Shown here piece by piece: positions 48,172 through 60,100 of a stretch of 64,000 nucleotides of DNA (within the stretch, counting starts at the first letter, position 1; each line of letters begins with the position of its first letter). The position numbers were made by a program, and so were the translations under genes. The stretch is from positions 124,001-188,000 of the forward strand of contig QEYB01000895.1 of assembly GCA_017562135.1 (NCBI GenBank), in the 5' to 3' direction. The notes beneath the pieces are model-generated. The model had not been told where the DNA came from and made no database searches. It saw only the letters and a program-made list of their open reading frames with translations. Origin of the DNA: Dipylidium caninum. Its lineage: Eukaryota; Platyhelminthes; Cestoda; Cyclophyllidea; Dipylidiidae.

Positions 48172-51100
48172 CTAAACGGAGCTAATTTTCTCCTCATCCA
48201 GTCCCCTGTTGGCCGAAATAACGCCATAAGGAAAAACCGTAGTGGAAACAAACCGCGAATTCTGTCCTACAACAGGGCAGGGACGAAATCCACTCACACC
48301 TCCTGGTTTCAATTGCTGCCATAGGTCGACAAACGACTCCGTTTCGGCGGGAACCCTTAATTTCTGCACCGCACCGGCGGCAGATGCACCAGCGGTTTGC
48401 GAGGCGTGGTTGTGATGGAAGTAGAGCTTATAGGAGTCGCCATCGTCCTCCCTACAATCGGGAGCATTGATTGAGAGCTCACTGGGCGTTGGCCGCCCAG
48501 AATAGCATCGCTCGTTTCCGTAGACAGCTGTTGAAGGGGCGGGGGTGTTAATTACTTCCCCACCCAACACCTCTGCTTCCCTATCTTCTTCATCTTCCTC
48601 TTCGCAGAGATAGGCGGGCACAGAGGCAATGCTTACGGCCAGATTGTCGAGCAGGAGGGGCATCGGCGCCACAATGGCCTGATAAGAGGGCGGTTTGCTG
48701 CCTCCTATTCGGTTCTCACCAGTTACGGGAATCGCCATCATCGACTGCTGGCGAGCAACAACCAGTGGCTCCTCGTACTCTTTTGAGTCGCGACGTGGAA
48801 TAAGAGCATTCACGGGAGTATCCTTTGCCACGGTGAGAAGAGGTCGTTGGGACACTTCCGTGAGAACATCGACTTGATCATTAAAAGAAGAACATACTAC
48901 TTGATACACCTCAAGCAAGATCCAAAATTGTCTATCACACAAAGATGCATTAAAAGAGTTGGACACCGTGAAAAAGATGGGCTTTTGGTGTGTTATCTGA
49001 CTTTTTGACAGATAGACCGGAAGCTACCGACTTATTTCCATCCTCTAATATCATCGATGGCACTGGTATGTCATCAGCTATGGTGCCACCTCAAAGGCAG
49101 ACGTTGGGTTTGATGATACGCCGGGTGTGTTCATTTAGACGTCGTCTTTAGTGGCATTTTGATGTTGCAGTATAAATATGGATAATCCGTGTCTACACAT
49201 GTGCATTCACATACCTATTTTTAGAAGGCCTAAAAGCATTATTAAATTTCACATTTCGTGTCACAATGCCTCAAGAGTGGGCGCTAAGTCAATTGTCAAT
49301 GTCAAATGCAGTACAACGCTCAGACAGCTCTGGCTCGAACGCTCACCAGGAGAAGAGGGAAGACTCACTTCCCATCGCGCAAGCGCATTTTACTGGTACT
49401 GGGGAAAGAGCGTTAATTAAAGCCCCTCGGATGAGCGATGAAGGCAGTTAGTGTTTTGCAAAAGAAAAGTTGAGTGCTACGTTTTTGGCCATGTGGTTGG
49501 CTGCAGACTCACCGCATTCGTTGCGAGAATCCTGAGTCTCGGAGATTGCCTTCAGAGTACTCGAGGGCTGTGTGGACTGCGTGGCCATGGCATTGGTTAT
49601 CACACAGTCTGTGCCCATGCTGGAGCTCTGGCGAGCGTAGCTCTCCGGGGGCGACTTGCACGTGGCTGTCATACACCAAGAGAGGTTAATTTGGACGTTG
49701 ACTTGGTTACCTCTCTAACCATAACTGCAAAAAATGCTGCGAAGTTGCACTAGCTCAGAAAGGGTGGTCATCGTGACGGCGTGGTGAGGTGGTGGTCCAG
49801 TACAACACTACACCGAAACGACAATTATTACCGTGTGCAAAGGCACGATCTCAAAACCATAACTGCAGTCAACAGACGCGGTGACCATGTATGATCCAAA
49901 GACCAAACGCGTGGGGCATGCCTGCAATTCAGGAATACTACGCAAAACAATTGGTTCAAACGTACATGTTGGTTCTGATCAACGGAAAAAAGAGTGGGAA
50001 TGTGTTGAATGGGCATCCGCTTGGGATAAAGGCGGCATTGGGCAAATAGGAAATTAGCAAAGGGAGGAGGAGAAGGAGTTGGACACTCATCGGCGAGACA
50101 TGCCACATGACAGACGGATAGTAAATTACTGCTTAGGCAGGTGCAGCAAAAAAACAACATTCCCGCTTGTACTTGATCTTTACCCGTCTTTACCCGGTCA
50201 GAAAATGAACCAAAAAAGGGTTATTATGTGTTTTTCGATCCACCACCCTGGTGGAGGTATCGGTTAGAATATGAGGGAGCATCAAGGATTGAGCGAGAGC
50301 CTAGCAAGTTTTCCAGTGATTTCCTGGTTAGAGTGCTGACCCCCAGGGTCCTCTGGTGGAAGAAAGTTTAGTTGGTGTGTTATGCCGTGTCAATTAATCT
50401 TAAAATTATCTATTGTTGAGACAAGTAAAGAGCAAAGATGTCACACACGCATCTCAAACTGCAATGGTAACGCTGTTACCGCAGTGATATCTAACACCGA
50501 GCGCATCAAAAAAATATATAAACATACGGTATCCGCTATAGAACATTCGTGGATCAATTAGTTAAATTTCCCTAAAAAGGTTGGGGTGATTTTTATTCGA
50601 AGTCTATAACAGGAATGGATGAAAGGAGGAGAAGAGGAGCGAAGGCAAGGAAGGCGAAAGGGGGAGGAAGAGGAAAAGAGAAAAACATGCACTGCCAACT
50701 ACTATGCTGTTTAGAAAAGGCACCTGGAGGGGAACTCACCATAGCGACTTTTGCTTCCCGGACCGCTGTTCATGGTCAACTTCCGGATATTTTTCTCGGG
50801 ATGGAAATAGATGATGTACACCTTGGGTGCAAACAGGCAGACAAGCGTGACCGTTGCGCTTAAACTCACCGATACCGAAAGTGTGGATATTTGAATCTGA
50901 GGAAGAGAGATTAAAAAGAGAAAAAATCGGACGGTGGTGTGCACTGGGACGTTCACCCTATTCACCCTCCACCCCAGCACCACGGGCTTAACACACAGCA
51001 TATTGCGAAAAAAATGTCTTGCGAGCTTCCACTTCCATCAATTAGCTCAACCCACAATGGCCGTCCCCTGGAATTCGTCGCAACCTTTCATGCAGCCATT

Positions 51101-54100
51101 TAGAGGAGGACTTCTCAAATTGATTGGGTTAACCAGATTGAGCGTAATGAGTTTATTTGTTCTGTCCATCTCTGCTTCTGCCTGCCTTCCGAATTACCTC
51201 GAAGTAATTAAATCCCACTGCCACTTTGGTGGCTGCCAGTCTCTTTGTCTGCCCCGTTTCCTTCTACTCATCGCGCATGAGCATGCGCCCTGGTCTATCG
51301 CAATAAGCTTACAATGATTGGACAGAGAGGTTTAAGGGAAACGGTAGGTCACTTTGGAATAGCATTTTTCCTAAGGAAATAAGTGTTTTTGCCCATTCTC
51401 TAGGCGAGACCGATTTGGCGAAGTGGAAACAGCGTTCGAATGTATACGACGTCGTTAAAATATTACGGTTATGTCTGCCAGCCGTGAAATAGTAACTCGA
51501 TTCACCTGTCACAGGGTAAACAAAATGAGCTCATTTAACCGCCCATTCGTGAGACGAGAGCACGTTCCCATAGTAAAAGTGGCGTTTAAGATATTTACCT
51601 CAAAATTGTTCATGGTAGCGAAGTAGATGGGCACAAACGCCAACCAGATTATACAGGTGGTGTACATGGCGAAACCGATGAACCGCGACTCGTTGAAATT
51701 CTCGGGAATGGAGCGGGTTTTGACGGCATAGATGGTGCAGATAACAATGAGAACCATGATGTAGGCCAGGGAAGTGACCATACTGCTGTCTTTGATGGCG
51801 CAGCGTAGAACCAGAAAGTTGGGCTGAAGTGGATCGACGCGTGTAGACGGCGGATCGAAACCCAGCCAGATGGCGGAGAGCGCGAATTGTAGGCCCACCA
51901 GGCCGCCTGCGATGGCCAGTTGAGAACGTGGAGATATAAAGGCGGGCCTCTTGGTTGTGCGCCTGGCGGCATCGAAGATACGTGCCAGACGATTCGTCTT
52001 GGTCAGGAGGGAGGCATACATGATGGCAAAGCCTAGCCCAATGCCTACGCGTTGGATGGCGCAAGCAGCCGGATTCGGTGGCACGAAGAGGATGAGTGAG
52101 GAGAGGTAACAGAGTAGGCAGCCCGAGAGCAGGAGGTAGGTCAACTCGCGACCGGTTGCGCGCACTATCGGCGTCTCGGAGTACAGCGCCAGCGTCACTA
52201 TCACCCCCACTGTCGCCGCGACGCCAATGAAGTTGAGGGCCATTGGGATTATGGCGAACCAACTGCTCACTTTTATGTAATGAAGCTGCCAATCAAATGA
52301 AGCCACTTCACTCCCTTTTACATTCAGTTCTTTTCAAGCTAATTTTCCAACCTATGCAAACATTAAAAGGGGCTTTACCCTCTGCACAAAATTGTCACTG
52401 TGAAGGGCTAACTTGGGCTTAAACACCTTTTATGGAGGATGCGGCCAAGCAGAGTAGACAGCCCAAAATTTTGCCACAAATGCCCCATAGAAGTACTGCT
52501 TATTGCCAACATCTTGTGTGGCTTTAAGTGAGGTTATCAGTTGATGAAATCGAAAGGCGCATCTCTTTTGACCTAAGGAAGGTCACGGAAGCACACCCCA
52601 TTCAAACATTAAAGTATTTAGTGTGTTGCTGTAACCTTGCCTTATACGTCCATGAGGTCAATGGGAAAAACAAGCCACAAGGTTGGCAATTCTAGACCTA
52701 CCCACAGTCCTTGATGTCAGCCGCCGAATAAATAACGTAAGAAACTGCCTCATTATTAGTAGGGTGGTGTCTCACCGACTCCATGCTTCTTGCATAAATG
52801 ATGATTCCGTTCCCTTACCGGAATAAGTGGGGTAAAGGCAACGACAAGGTTCCCTGCCAACCTCCTTTGTGTGGACAGAACCCACGTTTCGGTTATTTGT
52901 GTGCATTCCGAACTGAAGTTATTCGCTAACAGCCAATAACAATAAACTCTCTGTCCCCCCCAAGTAGATGCCTCGTTTGGTTCGCTAATTGTCAACGGAA
53001 GTGGGACTGACTGGAAGGAGGAATTGCCTTCCCCTCTGCTTATAACGACAAGTTCCCCTCCAAGAGGACACGTATTTTACTAACAGACAACAATAGCCAC
53101 CAATTCTACGACGCCTACGGTGTGGAGTGGCTGCATTTAGGTTACCCTCGAGAATCATCGGTGGAAGTACTGCGTGGTTAGGACGTGGGATGATTCTCGT
53201 GTGCGCACACGCTTCTCCGCTCAAAGGCGAGCATTTAGTTTCGGTGCTAAGGTCGATGGAAACGTAGTTAAAGACGAACTCAGATAGCCGATTCCAAAGC
53301 AACATACCTACGAAAATTAACTTTAAAGTCAGTGTGGACAAAGACCCCCAAGTCAAATGGATTGTTAGGCCGATAGGGGATCCTGGCAACAGCCTACGTA
53401 GAGGCGGCAATTTCGCAACAGCGCTTCTCTTTACCAGTCTTTTGAGCAAGGAAGAGATTATTCCTGGAACACATTGAAAATGTTGTTCTCCATAAGTTCT
53501 ACCACTTATGAGGCGAACTTATTTTGGCAAAGAGTCAATCCTTGATGTAAAAGCCTAGCAGCGTTGATTTAATTTTAGCCTTGCTGTCGCAGAGAAAGCA
53601 TTGAAACCACAGCCTCAGCACATCTCGTCTCACAACACAACACAGGACATTCATCCAAGTCCCCAGATATCCTCTAGTCTCCATCCGCATAGCGGACACA
53701 AATTATTTTGGGTTATTTTTGACAGTCTGCCATAAACACTTAGGTTTTTCAGGCCTTATCTGTAATCATCGCTCTTTCGACTAGTCTTGTAGCTCATATA
53801 TTTTCGTAGCCGCACAAAAGGAAAATAAGCATGGCGTAAAAAGTCTCCCTCCCTAGCATTTAGTCGCGCCTGGGGTTGGCTGATCAAATTCCCTGCGTCA
53901 GTGGTAGCGATGTCAACTAGCCTTGTCAAATTACAAACTGGAGATGGATGAAGGCTTTTAATGGGACTCATACACTCTCTCATTGAGTGTAAAGCAGAAG
54001 TGAAAGTCAACCATGCATTGACTTCAAAATATCCTCCTGAGACTCTGAGGGCAGTCAATGACAGAAGTCTTATTGGCAGAAAGTTGGAGGCTGTCATGGC

Positions 54101-57100
54101 AACATATTTGCATCTGTATTTATTTATGCAAGCGAATTATCGCATCCACCTAACTTATTATTTAACATGCTCCTTTCTCCAGTCAAGGCATTCTGCCTTA
54201 GCAAGAGCCTCTGGTTGAATTATCTGCCTTGGGGCGCAACCGAAAACAAACGAACAGTCCGAAAAAGCCGAAATTCCCCGTGTGTTGGACCATTATAAGT
54301 TATGGGAATTGAATATTGAGACTAGTTCATGCAGGCTGATAGTCGGCGAAAGTTTGACTCGGGGCAATGAAAATTACGTGGCTGTCCGATCAGTGTTAGT
54401 TGACCACGTTTATATTGTGCGCTGAGGTGATTAATACGGTGTGAGTCTCTTCAAGTATGAAATTTCGGGGAATATTGTAAATGTACATGGTGTAGATTGG
54501 AAAGAGGAGAAGGATTTACCTCGAGCAATTCGCATTTCTTCCGATCAGGCGTCGGCCAGTACTGGTCCTCACAGGTCTGGCAGTGTGTCAGATTAACAAT
54601 TATCTGATTCGACTGACACTCCTCGCATGTCCAGCAGCACTGCTGTTTCTTGCTGTACTTACGCACCGAGCCGAACCTACAAGAAGACATCGTGTTTTCT
54701 GTAAAGTACCCGAGATACTAACAAATTTTATGATCTTCACGGATAGTTTGTCCCACTCCTTCTTTAGTGGGCAAACAAGTCGTTTAACGTGGCAACTGGA
54801 TGGCAAAAATGGCCTTCACTGCACTTAAGTTTCTGTGTGAAACAATGAGTTTGAAATAAACCACTAAATGAAGCTCTGGCAAGTTGCTGGACGCCGTTAT
54901 ACTCAACTTAGACCAACTCAATGTAAAAGAATCTCGTCACAAGAGACTTATTACTATGAACAAAAGGGAAAAAGTGGTGGTTGAAAGACAACAAGAGGAT
55001 TCCACAGACACCACGCAGGAGTTAGAGGCAAATTCGCGCTCAACACTTTTCATAGGGCTAAATTATGCGGCCCCAAGGGTTCTCACTAATTTTTTAGCCA
55101 CTCCGGAAATCGAGACGCAACCTTCGTCATATTCACGGATCAAATAACGCCTCGTTTCAGTCCGCGGGGGATAAGACTGCCGGGCTTCCCGTGATAGGTG
55201 AGTCGAAACTGGTAATGGCAGTGAGCCGCTTACTGCGTAGACACCCCGTGACAGGCGTTAGGCAAGGAAAATTATGATTCCAATAGGCTCCGTTGTCGGA
55301 TTAAACAGAACAACAACGACTACGAAGTTCTTAACACGACCTAAATTAAAACACGATAACAGCCTGTTCCATCAACAACCACTGAAATGGTCACGAAAGC
55401 GGTACATTCAACAAGAGGCTGTGATTTATTATATTTTCGTGCACGGTGAGACATTGGTTGTGCGTCCGATCTTCTCGTGCGTTATTTTGAGTTGCTCCAG
55501 GTCAAAGTTCAAAATACTTGCAGCGAAGAGGATTTACTGAGAAGTTGACAAAATTCTACTGCGAGAAAGGACCCGAGTGCCTTACACCCAGTCACCGACT
55601 CGAGTGTGAAGATGGAGAAATGGGAGGAAGAACATTTCTATAATCACTAGTCGAACTTATGAAATTTAGTGATTAAAGCGCCGCTTCCATCTCCCTTTTC
55701 TTCATTTCCGAGAAACTATTGTTGAACAACAATGCAACAAAGAAATGGAGGACAGTTAAGCGGAAGTGGCGACAACAACAGTAACTAAAAAGCGACTCTT
55801 GACAAAAGTGCTGATTGCTTAAAGTAGACTCTGCCCAGTTTAAAGGAAGAAAATGATTGAGTTTAAAATAATCCTCTGTTTGTGCATTTAATTAGATGTC
55901 ACGAAAGTCGGCGTGATTTACCTTCTCAACTGGTCGAGTGGAGCGAAGTAAACTCCCAAATGAGGGAAGGTTCCCCTCGGCGCACTCGTGTCTTCCCGTA
56001 CAGGCAGTATGAGATTAAGCAAGGGATAACATCAGTGTGTGTATAATTTATTGTCGATTAATCGTCTCCCACTAGTTTTCGCCTTTCATCTCCAGTCGAA
56101 GGGCAGAAATTGCCTTGGAGCCATTGGCCGGCAACTCCCACAGTGTGGACGTCTCGCTCCTGGACACCAGACTGTCCTCATTTTTCTCAGAATAATTATT
56201 CACTGGTCTTTATAAGTGCACTCCACCTCCAGTAAAGCATATAGACGAATAACGAGAGGTCCTCAGTCAGGCGACTCTTCGGCATGGATGGTGTACGAGG
56301 CGTCTTTGAGAAAAAAGCTTTTATCGTATGATGCATCTGTTTTCAGACATCCAGTAAAGCATAGCGAAGGTTTCTGGGCATTGACTTTGTCTTAAAAAGA
56401 CGACTATTTTGCTTAGACTCATGTTTAACCAAAACAGTGTCCCTTCTATGCTTTGAAAGGCGAGTACGCCAACGACTTCAGAAAACCAAGGACAGAGACG
56501 AAGGGGAGGGAGGATGGCATGGAAAAAGGTGAAATCAAGGCCTCCTTCATTAAGAGTGTTAAAAACCGACGTAGTTGGGCGTGTTTTCAGGTCCTTAAGA
56601 GAAAATAAGCGGGTGGGCTAATAGAAATTACGCAAGTGACAGAGCCTCATGCGGTAGTTAATTTGACTATTAGCATCAATAAAGTTATCTTTATGCTTTC
56701 ACAACATCAATCACATATGGTGAAAGAGAAGGGGACAAAGTAGGATGACGTTGTGGTTGAAATCGTCATAAGAGGCTACTTAGTCAACAAATATGGTTGT
56801 ATGAATGACAGTTGTGCTCTTGATGACATGTCAAGTTCCATCAAACCGTAACTTGGGCAGCTGCAGACTGCGACTCCATACACCTCAAGGATGTCTTAGT
56901 CCCGAACATGACCGCGACTGACTTGTGTCTTGCCGACTCACCAAAGTGCCTTGCAATAGTTGAGTACTTCCAAAAGGGTGAGCTCTGAGCGGTTCAGAAA
57001 ATTCCATAGGTTGAAAAATGTGCCGTTGAGCTCGGCTTATAACCGAGCATCACGATTTGAAGTCCAGGGAAGATTGTACTAGCAATTCAATTTCTACACC

Positions 57101-60100
57101 CTATCGCCCAGTGAAGGAGATCCTGTTATTCACAACACGTGCTTAATCACCGGAGCGTAAAATACAGGAACTGGGGAAGTGAGCCAAAAGCGAGGTTCTT
57201 GCAAGCGTTTGACGCAATTCGTAAAATTACAACCTCGCTGAAGCAGAGTCTAAGTAACGCACTAAGGGCGTGTATTGTTTGAAGAAATCAGAGATAAGGA
57301 GAGAGCAACGACGAATGATCCAACGAGTTGACCATAAAATAGCTTCATGTCTCCCGATGATTGTAAACCGCGTTGAACCATGAAATTTATATGGCAATGT
57401 AGAGACTACACGTTTTGGTAAAATTAATAGAGCCACACAATGTACAGTGACCCCTTAATTTATAATTCAACCGCAGCCGCAATAACAATAGCGAGTTTGC
57501 ATGTTATAAAAGTGAGTGTCCTTTTACTGCCACGTGGTGTAGTCACTAAGCGGGACGGGACTGCAAGAAATGCAAAGATTTGTCGCCGCCGCAGGTGAGC
57601 AGAGGCATCAAAATCATTTGCGAGAGGCAAGCAGTCCACCTGTCATTGAAAAAAGGATGGTGCTAAGTTTGCGTCAGCCCTCTGGTACACTACGCCACCC
57701 AGGTAGGGCAGAATAGTCCATTAAAGTAATTGGGTATCTTAACGTAGTAAAGCAGTGCCAGTTTGATAATTGCATTGGTTGTTCCATATTGAACTCTTTA
57801 GAAACTCATATGGGCCGGCATCTTTGTTTCCGTGGACTTTTCATTAAAATGTCACTGGCGTCCAGTCCCGGCCCATCCGTTTCCCGATCAGAGCATCTAC
57901 AGTCGTCTCTCGCGGGTCAATGCAACTCCAGAGCAGGTCTGCCACCCTGCATTGGCGACACCAACAACAACTCCACCAACACCAACACCAACACCATCAA
58001 TCCTACCCAACTTCACCCAATCCACTCACAGTCCTCACCTCCTCTACCTTCTTCCCCTTCCTTCCCCTTCCTCCCCCACTCGTCTTCCTCCCCGTCTCCC
58101 GTCCTCAACAGCTACAATGCATAGCACCGCCGGCAGACACTCACGAAGACCCAGTCCCACCTCCATACATCAGCCCGCGACAAAGCAGAATGCGTCTCCT
58201 CTCAAGTGTCCAGCACCGCCAACTATGACCTACGGCACTTCCTTCAACGACTGCCTTCCTCTTCCTCTTTCCCCTCCCCCTCCCTTCCCCTTCCCATTCC
58301 CCTTCCCATTCCCCTTCCCATTCCCATTCCCCCACACATTCCACACCGTTCTGATGCCCCGTTAATGGCACCGCAACAAGAGTGTGGCACAGAAATCGTG
58401 TCCGTGGTGGTGGGGGGGGGGGGGCGTCGTCTCAGTCGACAACGTCAGTGCACGAGACGATTGTTGCCCAACTCGGTGAGTCCATTACACGAGGCCCCGT
58501 CCACACTAATCGAACATACCACAACTCGTGATGCCACGAATAGGCAGCATTCTCTTCAACAAGTCCAGCGTCGATCGCGTCTGTGATATCGTCCCGCGAC
58601 CGGCCTCTGCTTGCGTCGCGTACGGTGGGGACGAGGAGAATTGTGAGAGGTGCCCAGCCCGCGTCATTTCTCACTTCAGTTCGGTGACATGGTACCCGCA
58701 TCACGAATGCAATCAAAAAACTCCCATCTCTTCCGTTTTTTCCTAACACACCCTGCCTCCTGTAGTCATGGACGGCATGTATAAAGACTTAGAGATATCC
58801 CAGATTTTCTGTCGTTGCGACATTTTGGGGCACCAGTGTTAGGCAAGTTGCTCACTACCAATCATTTATTAAGACCGAAATTTTCAAAAGATGTGGTCAT
58901 GATGGCCATTCACTAGTATCCTATTCGGTCTTGTCAGTCTGTTTCATAAATTGCTGCCCGTCCGATAAGATCTACTGGAGTTGCATCCATTTAACTGTAC
59001 GTGGCATTGAATGTATTGGGGAATGTGTAGTAATACAAAATACTTTGTCAACTTCTGTTGTGTCTATCGTGGCAGACAACAAGTTTTGTGCTAAGGAAAA
59101 GGAAACCTCACCATCCAGAATTCGAACCTTCGTCGGCAATGCACGTGAGGTTAATCGCCGAACGGTGGCAGCGAATTGTCTGTCGCCATGGTAACATCAT
59201 ATATGACTGCCACAGCTCCAAGTTTAATGAGCAACAATTAGCCATAAGAAGGGCTAACACACTAAATTCGTGATTATTTTAAATGTGCTTGTGAAGGTGT
59301 CTCGTGATGGCTATTCAGGCTTGGGCTTTTGAGTAGTTAAAGCGTTGGAGGTGGCATAGATTGAAATTTGACTATCTGAAACGGGGCATATTTGTCGGTG
59401 GAGGCAGTATTTTCCGGTTTATAATCACTCAGTAAATTCCCTTCTAGATCCTATCCTAGCCCTAAATGTAGGCGTCCGTTTCGTGGTTCTCTCAGCACCA
59501 CACTCTAAACTCTAGATTAGAGAAAAGCGGTGTGGTAAGTAGAGATATAGCCTACACAATTCGATTTGGACACCGGATGGAGAGTCTCATAAGACGCCTA
59601 AATTTGACGAATAGGTGGTTGTTACCGATTTTGTCTGTCGACCAGCGAAGGTCACGAAGTCGCAGCAAGTTCGCTCCCTCTTCGACGATATCAATCGGAC
59701 AGTCGGATACGTCTTCGCATATAGACCGTTCAAATAAATGTTGGCAATATGATAGTACTGCAATCTGTGGAGGTCATTTAGTGAAAGTAAAAACATGCCA
59801 TTAAGCTCCCCAACCTGCAGACCCATGCGACCCAACTTCACCTCGGGAACTCGTGCTGCTTCGTAGTTGTGGCAGTAGTCGCTGTTCTATCTGTTCAGCA
59901 TGACTTGTGGATGTCGTCAGCTGAAGTGACTGATGCACGCCTCAGAAATATTTGTCCTTCCAATCCGTCTAACGCCTAAACTGCTAAGAAGTTTACAATA
60001 TAGATTTTTCTATCCCTCTCATCGCCTTCATAGATTTGATGCAAGTTAGACGTATTTCAATTTCAACTTTTATGTCCACGAGAGAAATCGTAGGCGATCG

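Noticed and set aside
51600..52292. 230-codon second frame on the minus strand
   Set aside because: A shadow frame of the receptor TM1-TM6 exon, which is clearly coding in the other frame.
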